Part shown: in pieces, positions 53,970 to 62,492 of the stretch | Position numbering within the stretch: the stretch's first letter is position 1 | Layout of the letters: each line of letters begins with the position of its first letter | From: Bifidobacterium sp. ESL0690 | GTDB lineage: Bacteria > Actinomycetota > Actinomycetes > Actinomycetales > Bifidobacteriaceae | Direction of reading: 5' to 3' | NCBI RefSeq assembly: GCF_029392315.1 | Contig: NZ_CP113939.1 | Location: 558,001 to 622,000, forward strand | DNA: 64,000 bases | Position numbers and translations under genes: made by a program | The notes under the pieces: model-generated | Told to the model about the DNA's origin: nothing | The model's input: only the letters and a program-made list of their open reading frames with translations | The model's database searches: none

Positions 53970-54043
53970 GGCGGGATAGCTCAGCTGGCTAGAGCGTACG
54001 ACTCATAATCGTAAGGTCAAGAGTTCGAGTCTCTTTCCCGCTA
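53970..54043 (+). tRNA. tRNA-Met (CAT)
   Basis: Acceptor GGCGGGA/TCCCGCT (first pair G-U), D arm with TAGCTCAGCTGGCTAGAGC, anticodon arm TACGA-CTCATAA-TCGTA with CAT at 54004, T arm GAGTTCGAGTCTC. Probably the elongator methionine tRNA; a lysidine-modified Ile tRNA is not excluded by sequence alone. Confidence 0.95.
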
Positions 54044-54092
54044 CAAACTACCGACAGAAGTTGGCAAGAAACAACACGCAGAAGGTGAACCA

Positions 54093-54263
54093 ATGGCAAG
54101 CAAAAGCGCCGCAGTCCGTCCGGGCATCACGCTGGCATGCACGGTGTGCAAGGAGCGTAACTATATTACGACCAAGAACCGTCGCAATACCCCGGATCGT
54201 CTCGAACTCAAGAAGTTCTGCCCTCGTTGCGGCAAGGAAACTGTGCATCGCGAGACTCGTTGA
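54093..54263 (+). CDS. rpmG: 50S ribosomal protein L33
   Basis: 56 aa. Contains the zinc-binding CTVCKERNY and CPRCGKET pairs, so it is the zinc-type (C+) L33. Begins [19 protein letters not shown] after AGAAGG. It lies 50 bases after tRNA-Met and is probably cotranscribed with the tRNA genes. A typical actinobacterial order places it before secE/nusG; here murB follows. Confidence 0.97.
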   Translation: MASKSAAVRPGITLACTVCKERNYITTKNRRNTPDRLELKKFCPRCGKETVHRETR

Positions 54264-54280
54264 GTTTCAGCATTGATGGA

Positions 54281-54304
54281 GCCTGACTTCGGTCGGGCTT
54301 TTTT
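54281..54304 (+). terminator. Terminator of rpmG
   Basis: Stem GCCTGAC / GTCGGGC with a TTCG loop followed by six T, 17 bases after the stop. Confidence 0.9.
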
Positions 54305-54347
54305 CATATTCGGAGAGCAGATACGAAAGCAAAGATACGACGGAAAG

Positions 54348-55625
54348 ATGGGTTACGGCGACATGACAGGGCAAGTGGATTCGCAAAAGCAACCAGCTCC
54401 AACTTTGGCACAACTCACCACCATCGGTGTAGGTGGGGCTGTCGATCGATTTGTCGAGCCGCAAAGCGAAGAGGAATTCGTCGACGCTGTACGTGACGCC
54501 GATGCCGCGGGTCTGCCGCTGTTGGTCATTGGAGGCGGGTCTAATCTGCTCGTCGCCGATGAGCCGTTCCATGGCGTCGTTGTGCGCGATGCCCGCCGAG
54601 GTATTTCGGTGTTGGACGATGATGCCCATGCCGATGTGAACGCCGGCAGTGTTGCCATCGTGGCGCAGGCTGGCGTGAACTGGGACGATTTCGTGGCCTT
54701 CTGCGTCGATTCTGGTTTTTCGGGGATTGAAGGACTCTCCGGGGTTCCCGGTTCTGTCGGGGCTTCGGTGGTGCAGAACATCGGTGCCTACGGACAGGAA
54801 GTCGCTTCCTGCGTCTCCTCGGTCCGTGTTTTCGACCGGGAAAACCAGCGTATACGCCAGCTTGACCGTGACGATATGTATTTTGGATACCGTAGTTCGG
54901 CTTTGAAATCCAGTATGTATACCGCTCCGGCAACTCCGGCCGGCAGCTATTTCCCGACACCGCGCTACGTCGTGCTTGCCGTGACGTTTGAACTGCAACG
55001 CAATCGAACTGACGAAGTTGCTTTCGACCAGCTCGCCAAGGCTCTTGATATCGAGGTGGGGGAGCGGATGCCGAATGCCGACATTCGGCAGGCCGTGCTC
55101 AAGGTGCGCGCCGCCAAGGGCATGTTGGAAGACCCGAACCGATACTTGCTGCCTGTGATGCGTGGTTGCAAGAATTTTCATACCTTTGCCGATGCATTCT
55201 CGGCAAACGATCTGGCAAGTCGAGATAGCTTAACCAATGTGAGTGGCAAAGCGGGATTCCCTCTGAACTTCGACCGCCATAGCTGTGGCAGTTTCTTCAT
55301 GAACCCGATACTGACCAAACAACAGGCGGCCAAGCTGCCCCCTGAAGCTCCACAGTTCAAAGCGTCGCTGCCAAATGGCGAACCCGGTGTCAAAACCTCG
55401 GCCGCATGGCTGATCGACCATGCAGGTTTCCACAAGGGCTACAAGGTGCGTCCCGATGCCAAGGCCGGTCTCTCGACGCTCCACACACTTGCGCTGACCA
55501 ATCGTGGCGGTGCCCACGCCGGCGATGTCGAGGAACTTGCCAAGACCATCCAAACCGGTGTCGAAGAAAAGTTCGGCATCCGCTTGGTCCCCGAGCCGGT
55601 GGTTGTGGGCATGGATCTGCGCTGA
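54348..55625 (+). CDS. murB: UDP-N-acetylenolpyruvoylglucosamine reductase MurB
   Basis: 425 aa from ATG 54348; ATG 54363 is an equally good alternative (420 aa), and both lie after the rpmG terminator. FAD-binding phrases LPLLVIGGGSNLLVADEPFHGVV and GLSGVPGSVGASVVQNIGAYGQE are diagnostic, with YRSSALK containing the active-site Tyr/Arg-Ser. The C-terminal domain has the NPNRYLLP-like and CGSFFMNPIL segments with proton-donating Ser. Completes UDP-MurNAc synthesis for peptidoglycan. Confidence 0.95.
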   Translation: MGYGDMTGQVDSQKQPAPTLAQLTTIGVGGAVDRFVEPQSEEEFVDAVRDADAAGLPLLVIGGGSNLLVADEPFHGVVVRDARRGISVLDDDAHADVNAGSVAIVAQAGVNWDDFVAFCVDSGFSGIEGLSGVPGSVGASVVQNIGAYGQEVASCVSSVRVFDRENQRIRQLDRDDMYFGYRSSALKSSMYTAPATPAGSYFPTPRYVVLAVTFELQRNRTDEVAFDQLAKALDIEVGERMPNADIRQAVLKVRAAKGMLEDPNRYLLPVMRGCKNFHTFADAFSANDLASRDSLTNVSGKAGFPLNFDRHSCGSFFMNPILTKQQAAKLPPEAPQFKASLPNGEPGVKTSAAWLIDHAGFHKGYKVRPDAKAGLSTLHTLALTNRGGAHAGDVEELAKTIQTGVEEKFGIRLVPEPVVVGMDLR

Positions 55626-55716
55626 AACCGGTAACGTTGTCGTCATGTCATCTCCATATGCTTTCGGTAGGTCCATTCACTTAGGGTTGAGAAACGGACG
55701 AAGGGGATAGAAGGTC

Positions 55717-57276
55717 ATGAATCTTTTCAGAACGAAATCGGTGGAGCAAGCGCTGGCCGAAACGGCTACCGGCGACCGCAAGCTGGTACGCAACCTCGGC
55801 GCTTGGGATTTGGCCGTCATGGGTGTGGCCGTTGCCGTCGGTGCCGGCATCTTCTCCATCGGCGCGCAGGCCGCCGCCTTCCACGCCGGTCCTGCGGCCA
55901 TCCTGAGCTTCCTTATCGCCGGCATCATCTGCGGGGCCGCGGTGATGTGCTACGCGGAGTTCGCCTCGATGATTCCCGCCGCCGGTTCCGCCTACACATT
56001 CACTTACACGACAGTAGGAGAGCTGGTGGCCTGGATCATCGGCTGGGACCTGATTCTCGAGATGCTGATGGCCGGTTCCGTGGTCTCCAAATATTGGAGC
56101 GTCTACCTCAACGATTTCCTGCGCCTGATGGGCTTCAATTCCAGCACGGAAATTCATTTCGGCAAATTCACGTTCGATTGGGCCCCTCTGATTGTCATCA
56201 CGTTCTTCACGGTGCTTCTGGTGCTGGGTACCAGAATCGGCGCTCGTGTCGACGGTGCTTTCACCATTCTGAAAATCGGTATTGTCGTCTTCGTGGTCGT
56301 CGTCGGTTTCTTCTATATCAAAACATCGAACTATACGCCGTTCATTCCGCCGTCCGAGCCTGCCAGCAAAGTGCTTGGGCCGGATTCCGGCGGCGTTATG
56401 ACACAGCCGCTTATGCAATGGGTCACGGGCCAGCAGCCGACCGTTTACGGCGTTTCCGGCATTATCTCCGGCGCCGCTCTGGTCTTCTTCTCGTTCCTGG
56501 GCTTCGACGTGGTGGCCACCGCCAGCGAGGAGACCAAGAACCCCAAGCGCAACGTGCCTCTGGGTATCGGCCTCGGCATGGTGCTGGTCATCGTCATGTA
56601 CATGCTCGTTGCCATCGTCACCACCGGCATGGTTTCTTATAAGGACCTTGCGAAGGCCAAGGATCCGTCGTTGGCTACCGGTTTCGAGCTTGTGGGGGCC
56701 ACCTGGGCCGCCAAGATCATCTCCTTCGCCATTGTCATCGGTCTGACCACCGTGGTCATGGTGTTGCTGCTCGGCCTGACCCGCGTGGTCTTCGCCATGA
56801 GCCGCGACGGCCTGTTGCCGCGTGGTCTCTCGAAAGTCGGCAAGCGCGGCACGCCCGCCAAGCTGCAGATCGCCGTGGGCATCCTCTTTGCGATTGTGTC
56901 ATCGAGTTTCAACGTCTCCATCCTGGCCGACATGGTCAATATCGGTACGCTTTCGGCCTTCACGCTGGTCGCGATTTCCATCCCGATCATGCGTAAGAAA
57001 CGCCCCGACCTGCCGCGTTCCTTCAAGATTCCCGGCAGCCCGTGGGTTCCGATTCTGATCGCTGTGGCCAACCTGTGGCTGATGCTGAATCTGACGGTTC
57101 TGACGTGGATTCGTTTCGTGGTCTGGTTGCTGATCGGCTTCTGCATCTATTTCGGTTATTCCTATCGTCACTCTTTGCTCGGTACCGGGCAGCTTGACAA
57201 GGATGTGGAAGAGGCCGAGGAAAATCTGGATTTGGCCGGTCTGACGGAGGAAAATACCGAGGCCCGGAGAGCTTAG
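55717..57276 (+). CDS. APC-family amino acid permease (cationic amino acid transporter type)
   Basis: 519 aa with 12 or more membrane helices. The helix I motif GVAVAVGAGIFSIGAQAA, the NTKNPKRNVPLGI-like EETKNPKRNVPLGIGLGM and FAMSRDGLLPRGLSKVGKRGTP identify the APC/CAT branch. The C-terminal tail is acidic. Substrate probably a basic or neutral amino acid. AGAAGG precedes the ATG. Preceded by murB and followed by fdxA, with 81 bases to the latter. Confidence 0.92.
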   Translation: MNLFRTKSVEQALAETATGDRKLVRNLGAWDLAVMGVAVAVGAGIFSIGAQAAAFHAGPAAILSFLIAGIICGAAVMCYAEFASMIPAAGSAYTFTYTTVGELVAWIIGWDLILEMLMAGSVVSKYWSVYLNDFLRLMGFNSSTEIHFGKFTFDWAPLIVITFFTVLLVLGTRIGARVDGAFTILKIGIVVFVVVVGFFYIKTSNYTPFIPPSEPASKVLGPDSGGVMTQPLMQWVTGQQPTVYGVSGIISGAALVFFSFLGFDVVATASEETKNPKRNVPLGIGLGMVLVIVMYMLVAIVTTGMVSYKDLAKAKDPSLATGFELVGATWAAKIISFAIVIGLTTVVMVLLLGLTRVVFAMSRDGLLPRGLSKVGKRGTPAKLQIAVGILFAIVSSSFNVSILADMVNIGTLSAFTLVAISIPIMRKKRPDLPRSFKIPGSPWVPILIAVANLWLMLNLTVLTWIRFVVWLLIGFCIYFGYSYRHSLLGTGQLDKDVEEAEENLDLAGLTEENTEARRA

Positions 57277-57357
57277 GTTCGCGTTGCCGGCGACGCCTGT
57301 CCGTCGTTGCTTAAACGTAGGCTGATACTACTTGAAGCTTGTAAGGAGGCCTCTTCA

Positions 57358-57681
57358 ATGGCTTATGTGATTGCTCAGCCCTGCATCGACGTCAAAGATA
57401 AGGCGTGTGTGGACGAATGCCCGGTCGACTGCATTTACGAGGGCGACCGTACGCTCTACATCAATCCCAATGAGTGTGTGGACTGCGGCGCCTGCGAGCC
57501 TGTGTGTCCCACCGAGGCGATTTTCTACGAGGACGACGTGCCTGAGGAATGGGCTTGGTACAAGGATGCAGCGGTCACGTATTTCAACGATCTCGGTGAT
57601 TTGGGCGGCGCTCAGGCCGCCGGTCCGTCCGGCAAGGACGAGGCCCGTATCGCTGCGCTTCCCCCGCAGAATCAGGACTGA
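57358..57681 (+). CDS. fdxA: Ferredoxin (FdxA type)
   Basis: 107 aa from ATG 57358, AAGGAGG upstream. Starts MAYVIAQPCIDVKDKACVDECPVDCIYEG with a second CVDCGACEPVCPTEA; the spacing fits a seven-iron ferredoxin, typical of actinobacteria. Acidic C-terminal tail. Electron carrier in the cytosol. It lies before dapC, as in other actinobacteria. Confidence 0.96.
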   Translation: MAYVIAQPCIDVKDKACVDECPVDCIYEGDRTLYINPNECVDCGACEPVCPTEAIFYEDDVPEEWAWYKDAAVTYFNDLGDLGGAQAAGPSGKDEARIAALPPQNQD

Positions 57682-57710
57682 TTTTCCGGCTTACGTTTAA
57701 GACGTTTCGA

Positions 57711-57755
57711 CCCGCGTGTTTTCACTTTCCAATGTGAAATTCGCGGGCTTTGCCT
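57711..57755 (+). terminator. Terminator of fdxA
   Basis: Two-part stem CCCGCG / CGCGGG and TTTCAC / GTGAAA around an eight-base loop, followed by CTTTGCCTTT, 30 bases after the stop. Confidence 0.75.
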
Positions 57756-57911
57756 TTGTAAGCATAGTCTGATTTTACCTATCGTTTCTCTGCCATTTCA
57801 GCGTTTCAAAGGTATCTTTGAATATTGCGGAGACGATTGAGGCGTACCTCGGACTTTTGGCCAAGGTAAGGTCTGTCCGAAGGCAATTTCGCTGGTTGCG
57901 TGATATATGGA

Positions 57912-57939
57912 GATACCTTTTGGCGCTGTCGCCGGTATC
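57912..57939. promoter_or_regulatory. Hairpin upstream of dapC
   Basis: GATACC and GGTATC arms enclose a second stem GGCG/CGCC with a four-base loop. It lies 47-74 bases before the dapC start, at or just upstream of the promoter (TAGTAT at ~57953), so an operator role is possible. Confidence 0.4.
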
Positions 57940-57985
57940 ATCGCTAGTATATGTTCTACCGAAATGACGCGAAAGGCGACGTGAG

Positions 57986-59122
57986 ATGGGTTTTTACAGG
58001 TTTGATTCTCCCTACGATTGGAATCGTGTCGCACCGTACAGGGAAACCGCCAAAAACGCACCAGGTGGCATGATTGACCTTTCCGTCGGCTCACCGGTTG
58101 ACTCGGTACCGGCCAGCGTCCAGCAGGCGCTCGCCGATTCCTCCGATGCCCCGAATGCCCATGGCTATCCCACCGTTGCTGGAACCGAGACTCTACGCAA
58201 ATCTGTGCGTGAGTGGTTCCAGACCAATCGCGGTGTCGATTTCGAAGCGATTGACGCTGACTTCGTGCCCACCGTCGGCTCCAAGGAGGCCGTGGCGCTG
58301 ATGGCGTCGCTGCTGCATTTCGGCCCAGGTGATGTCATTGTGCAGCCCGAAGTATCCTATCCCACTTACGATATCGGCACCCAACTGGCCGGTGCCAAGA
58401 CCTACAAAGCTGCCGATATCGCCGACGTCGATTCGTGGCGTTCCGTTCCCGGCGTCAAGGCCATCTGGGTCAATTCCCCGAGCAACCCGACCGGCGAAGT
58501 GCTTTCGGCCTCGCAGCTTCACCGCATCGTTGCCGCGGCCCGCGAAATCGGCGCCGTGGTTCTTTCCGACGAATGCTATGGACTGCTCACGTGGGCTGAT
58601 GGCAATGATGTCGAGCCAAGTCCTGCTCCCTGCATGCTGCAGCCCGATGTTTGCGACGGCAGTGCCGAGGGCATTCTCGTGCTTTACTCACTGAGCAAGC
58701 AGTCCAACATGGCCGGTTACCGTACCGCGCTCATCGCCGGTGATCCCACGCTCGTTCGCCCGATGACGGTTTATCGTAAGCAGATTGGCGAAATCATTCC
58801 CGGCCCGGTTCAGGCTGCAATGGCCGCAGCGTTGCATGATTTCGGCTCGGTCCGTGCCCAGCGTGCCCGTTATGCCCAGCGTTTGCAACAGCTGGTCGAG
58901 GGCCTGCGTGCCTACGGCTACGACGCACGCATGCCGCAAGGTGCACTCTACGTCTGGGTCCGCGCGAAAAGCGGCAATTGCTGGCAGGATATGGCCGATT
59001 TGGCTCGTCTCGGCATCATTGCCAGTCCCGGCGAATTCTACGGCGCCCCTACTCATCTGCGTTTCTCCGCCACAGCTCCCGACGCTTCCATCGCTGAGGT
59101 TGTCGCTCGCCTGCACGGCTAA
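57986..59122 (+). CDS. dapC: Succinyldiaminopimelate transaminase DapC
   Basis: 378 aa, fold type I PLP aminotransferase. NSPSNPTGEVLS, LSDECYGLLTW and the PLP Lys in LYSLSKQSNMAGYR (~237) are visible, with a C-terminal Arg in APTHLRFS. It catalyses the transamination of N-succinyl-2-amino-6-ketopimelate in lysine/diaminopimelate synthesis. The fdxA-dapC neighbourhood supports this over other aminotransferases. AAAGGCG precedes the ATG. Confidence 0.88.
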   Translation: MGFYRFDSPYDWNRVAPYRETAKNAPGGMIDLSVGSPVDSVPASVQQALADSSDAPNAHGYPTVAGTETLRKSVREWFQTNRGVDFEAIDADFVPTVGSKEAVALMASLLHFGPGDVIVQPEVSYPTYDIGTQLAGAKTYKAADIADVDSWRSVPGVKAIWVNSPSNPTGEVLSASQLHRIVAAAREIGAVVLSDECYGLLTWADGNDVEPSPAPCMLQPDVCDGSAEGILVLYSLSKQSNMAGYRTALIAGDPTLVRPMTVYRKQIGEIIPGPVQAAMAAALHDFGSVRAQRARYAQRLQQLVEGLRAYGYDARMPQGALYVWVRAKSGNCWQDMADLARLGIIASPGEFYGAPTHLRFSATAPDASIAEVVARLHG

Positions 59123-59140
59123 ATCCGTTATTTCAACGAT

Positions 59141-59232
59141 GCGACCAAAAGCGTGGAATTCAAGCTTCTTGGTCGCGTTTTTGATTTTGCTGTGACAAAA
59201 GCACGTTTTAGCCGCGGTTTTTGTACTTTTGG
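59141..59232 (+). terminator. dapC terminator and adjoining AAAAGCAC-type hairpin
   Basis: Stem GCGACCAA / TTGGTCGC (59141-59176) followed by GTTTTTGATTTTG terminates dapC. Immediately after it ACAAAAGCAC (59195) and GTACTTTTGG (59223) form a second hairpin resembling a diverged unit of the 62-bp repeat. Confidence 0.75.
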
Positions 59233-59317
59233 TCGGTCGCATCTTCAATTGCGTCCGTAGTGGAAAGTCCAGTTGTGATAAGAAATCTCGTCTGAGAGCT
59301 ATCGATATCGGATAATT

Positions 59318-59346
59318 TTGGTAAGTATGCTGGGTTATCCTATATA
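59318..59346 (+). promoter_or_regulatory. Promoter of the CPBP protease gene
   Basis: TTGGTA (59318) and TATATA (59341) with 17-base spacing. The transcription start would fall near 59353, after the upstream ATG at 59350, supporting the downstream start codon at 59431. Confidence 0.6.
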
Positions 59347-59430
59347 ACTATGCATGTCGATCAGAGAGTAAGAACCAGCGATCTGCTTACACAAGATCAT
59401 CCTGAGCGTTTACTGGGTCGGGATAAAACG

Positions 59431-60363
59431 ATGTCCCATCCCAAAAGGCTGAACCCTTTGCTTCGCGGCCTCGTTTTCCTGGGTGTGTTCATCTTCGTCG
59501 TATTTGACGTGTCGCTCATACTGGCTGCGGTGAGTTTGGTAATGACCGGCAATTTGAAGATGTTCTATACGAGTGATTTGAGTTCTCCCAGCGCGCTTCT
59601 TGACATGATCATCGAAGTCGCGGCGGCGATTGCCGGATATCTGGTCGTCGTCTACGGCATGGAACAGCGCTCGCATCCATTTGAGTTTCGTCTGGCCAGG
59701 TGCAAGGGGCTGATTCTCGGCGGCGTCATAGGCTTCGGTGCCATTGCCATATGCGTTGGAATCCTTGCTCTGACAGGAAACTATCGGGTCTTGGGCTTTA
59801 ATTCCAATTACTATCACACTTGGCGGGATATCATCACCATAGGCATCTGTGCCGGCGTTGCCGAAGAGATTATGATGCGTGGCATGCTGCTTCGCTTGGT
59901 CGAGGAGTGGCTCGGTTCATGGGGCGCGCTGGTGGTTTCGGCGCTGGTGTTCGGGCTCATGCATTTGGGCAATGAGGACGGCTCGCTCTGGGGAGGACTG
60001 GCCATCGCCATCGAAGACGGTATTCTTGCCGCGGCGCTTTATTTCGTGACCCGTTCCCTCTGGGTGTGCATCGGCGAGCACATTATGTGGAACATCGCCG
60101 AAGGGCCGATTTTCGGCTCCATCGTTTCCGGCAATGGCAGACAGGATTCGTGGCTGAATGTTAAATGGTCTGGATCCGACATCATGACCGGAGGCAGTTT
60201 TGGTCTCGAAGCCAGCATCGTTCCGGTGATTCTTCTGGGTGCTGCTGGCCTTGCGTTGATGGTCTATGCTCAGTGCAAAGGTCTGTTGGTCCGGCCGTCG
60301 TGGGTGCGCAAACGTATGGTAATCGCTGAAGATACTAGGAAATCAATTTTTCCCGAATCCTGA
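59431..60363 (+). CDS. CPBP-family intramembrane metalloprotease
   Basis: 310 aa from ATG 59431; an ATG at 59350 precedes the likely transcription start. Eight or so membrane helices. The Abi/CPBP motifs are present: AEEIMMRGMLLRLVEE (EExxxR, ~145), FGLMHLGN and GEHIMWNIAEG. Family members include Rce1-like CaaX proteases and bacterial bacteriocin self-immunity proteins; no bacteriocin gene is nearby, so the substrate is unknown. Confidence 0.88.
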   Translation: MSHPKRLNPLLRGLVFLGVFIFVVFDVSLILAAVSLVMTGNLKMFYTSDLSSPSALLDMIIEVAAAIAGYLVVVYGMEQRSHPFEFRLARCKGLILGGVIGFGAIAICVGILALTGNYRVLGFNSNYYHTWRDIITIGICAGVAEEIMMRGMLLRLVEEWLGSWGALVVSALVFGLMHLGNEDGSLWGGLAIAIEDGILAAALYFVTRSLWVCIGEHIMWNIAEGPIFGSIVSGNGRQDSWLNVKWSGSDIMTGGSFGLEASIVPVILLGAAGLALMVYAQCKGLLVRPSWVRKRMVIAEDTRKSIFPES

Positions 60364-60516
60364 TTTTTATCGTATGTCCCATCGAAGAAGTGAACAGGCT
60401 CAAAATCCTTGAGTGGATTCGCTGATTTGTCGTCGTAAGTTCGATTTGGAATAGACCCTAAGGTACGGCAGTATGTCATTGAACTTGTTTGGACGTGGCA
60501 TGCGGAGCTATATGAT

Positions 60517-62172
60517 CTACTGTTCCGGCTTGCTGTTGTTGGCGATTTGCTTGGCTTTCCAGTCGCCGTGCTCCAGGCCGAGGGTGGCCGCGCCCGATCC
60601 GTAGCGCTCGCGGACTGCGTCGAGCACTGTTTCGGCGCTGCGGATGCGCTCTTTGTTGTTTCGGCCATTTCCGTAAGCGTTATTGTTGCGGTTGGCATGG
60701 GTTGGGTTGGCGTGGTTTCTGCCGCTGTTGCCTTGGCCTTCGTTGTTGCTTGCGATGCCGTCATTGCGTGTGTTGCCTGCGCTGTTGCTGTTTGCGATGG
60801 TGCCGTTGCTCTTGCCGCTGTGTGACTCACTATTGCTGTTAAAAATGCTGTTGCCAGCGTTGTCTTCGTCCTTGCCCTCTCTGTTTTCGCCGTTACCGTT
60901 CATGCCGATACCATCTTTATTTCCAGCGTCTGCCCCGACACCCTCGTCAGAGCCTGCGTCATCGCCCAGCAAATCATCAATCGTCAGCTGCACAGGCGTG
61001 GAGCCCTTGGCGCTCAGCGAGCTGGCGCTGACACCCGCGAGCCGAATCTCGCGCGGCAGGGGAGTGTCGTCGCTGGCATCGGCCGGCATCTTGAGCATGG
61101 CTTTCAAGAGCGCCACGGACTCGGGGTACATCGCAGCGGCTGTGTCGATGGGCCGCTCGAGCGTGTGCGCCTTGGTGGAATAGCTCAGGTCGGCGAACCG
61201 CAGCTTCACCGTCACCGTGCGCGCCTCCAAACCCTTCTGCCGCAAGGCGTGCGTCACTTCGTTGCTGCAATGGTGCAGCAGTTCCCGCACTTCCTCGAAA
61301 CTCCGAGTGTCCTGCTCAAAGGTGATTTCCGCACCGATGGATTTCTCCGGCGCATGCGTGACGATGGGTCGTTCGTCTTCTCCGCGTGCCGCGAGATACA
61401 GGTTGTGCGCAGTGATTTTTGACCGTGTCGCCTGCAGCAATGCTGTTTCGTCCATTTTGGCCAAGTCCGCGACAGTCTTGACCCCCCACTCGTTAAGCCG
61501 TTTCTCGAGCGACGGTCCGATGCCGGGAATCCCGCGCAATGGCATCATCTGCACGAACTCAGCGTGCCGTGCCTTCGGAATGAGCAGCATCCCGTCCGGC
61601 TTCGCGTTGGTTGAGGCCACTTTCGCCACGAGTTTGTTCGCCGCAATGCCCACTGAGCAGGTAATTCCGAATCGTTGCGCGACTTGTGCGCGAATCCATG
61701 CCCCAATGACGCTCGGCGACTTCCATCGCAGCAGCGCGCTCGAAACATCCATATAGCCTTCGTCGACGGAGACCTGCTCGGTCTGGTCGGTGACTTGCCG
61801 GAACACTTCGTCGAAAATTCGTTTCGACATCATTCTGTAATAAGTCATGTCGACCCGTACGTATGCGCCGCCTGGGCAAAGCTGCCTCGCCCGCACCATA
61901 GGCATTGCCGAGTTGACACCGTATTTGCGTGCCTCGTAATTGGCCGCCGACACCACGCTTCGCGGCCCCGGCCAGCCAATAATGACGGGTCGTCCGCTCA
62001 ACTCCGGATGCCGTGCGATTTCCAGCGAGGCGTAGAAGGCGTCCATGTCGATATGCAGCACCGTGCAACCGGTCTCGTCGTGACCCCAGTCGCGTTTCGC
62101 GGCGGCGTTCCTTGGTGCTGTGCTCATGCTCCCATTGTAAGTGTGCGCCGAGTCCATTGTCGTGCCATTCAT
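60517..62172 (-). CDS. dinB: DNA polymerase IV (Y family) with Asn-rich C-terminal tail
   Basis: 551 aa. Catalytic residues lie in VLHIDMDAFYASLE (~38-51) and VSVDEGYMDVSSALL (~138); the thumb, GIPGIGPSLEKRLNEWGV, and little-finger domains follow to ~370. The last ~150 residues form an unusual Asn/Gly/Ser/Asp-rich stretch (~405-515) then a short ordered end NNKERIRSAETVLDAVRERYG. Standard DinB is ~350-400 aa. Error-prone translesion polymerase; no clear LexA box was found upstream. Confidence 0.93.
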   Translation of the reverse strand: MNGTTMDSAHTYNGSMSTAPRNAAAKRDWGHDETGCTVLHIDMDAFYASLEIARHPELSGRPVIIGWPGPRSVVSAANYEARKYGVNSAMPMVRARQLCPGGAYVRVDMTYYRMMSKRIFDEVFRQVTDQTEQVSVDEGYMDVSSALLRWKSPSVIGAWIRAQVAQRFGITCSVGIAANKLVAKVASTNAKPDGMLLIPKARHAEFVQMMPLRGIPGIGPSLEKRLNEWGVKTVADLAKMDETALLQATRSKITAHNLYLAARGEDERPIVTHAPEKSIGAEITFEQDTRSFEEVRELLHHCSNEVTHALRQKGLEARTVTVKLRFADLSYSTKAHTLERPIDTAAAMYPESVALLKAMLKMPADASDDTPLPREIRLAGVSASSLSAKGSTPVQLTIDDLLGDDAGSDEGVGADAGNKDGIGMNGNGENREGKDEDNAGNSIFNSNSESHSGKSNGTIANSNSAGNTRNDGIASNNEGQGNSGRNHANPTHANRNNNAYGNGRNNKERIRSAETVLDAVRERYGSGAATLGLEHGDWKAKQIANNSKPEQ

Positions 62173-62492
62173 GCCCGTTGTGAAACCTGCGATGAGCTGA
62201 AACTGCGGAAAATTACGTTTGCTTATTTCCTCGCCACAGCAAGCAAAAGCGACGTCTATGCAGGTTTAAGATTTTTGAGGTTTATCGGTAATTATTAATG
62301 GTTGAAAGCCCGTTAGCGCTACAAAAATCTCTATAAGTGGCGGGTGCGCGCGAGTGTCGGAATTTTCCGGACCTGTTGAGAATATCGAATTGACAATAAG
62401 TCCGTTCGCCTGCTTACGTCGTCATCCTCGATTGTGTCACGTCGTAAAATCACCCTTTCGCTATTGGGCAGTTCGGTGTAATTTAGGTGATT
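62173..62492. other. Divergent dinB / EamA intergenic region
   Basis: Contains TTGACA at 62390 without an evident -10 partner and a CGGAA-TT-TTCCG inverted repeat at 62358-62369. AT-rich from 62260 to 62330. I find no LexA operator and no ORF with a ribosome site. AGGTGA near 62480 serves the EamA gene. Confidence 0.4.

Noticed and set aside
62173..62492. LexA box controlling dinB
   Set aside because: No GAAC-N4-GTTC or close variant seen in the upstream region.
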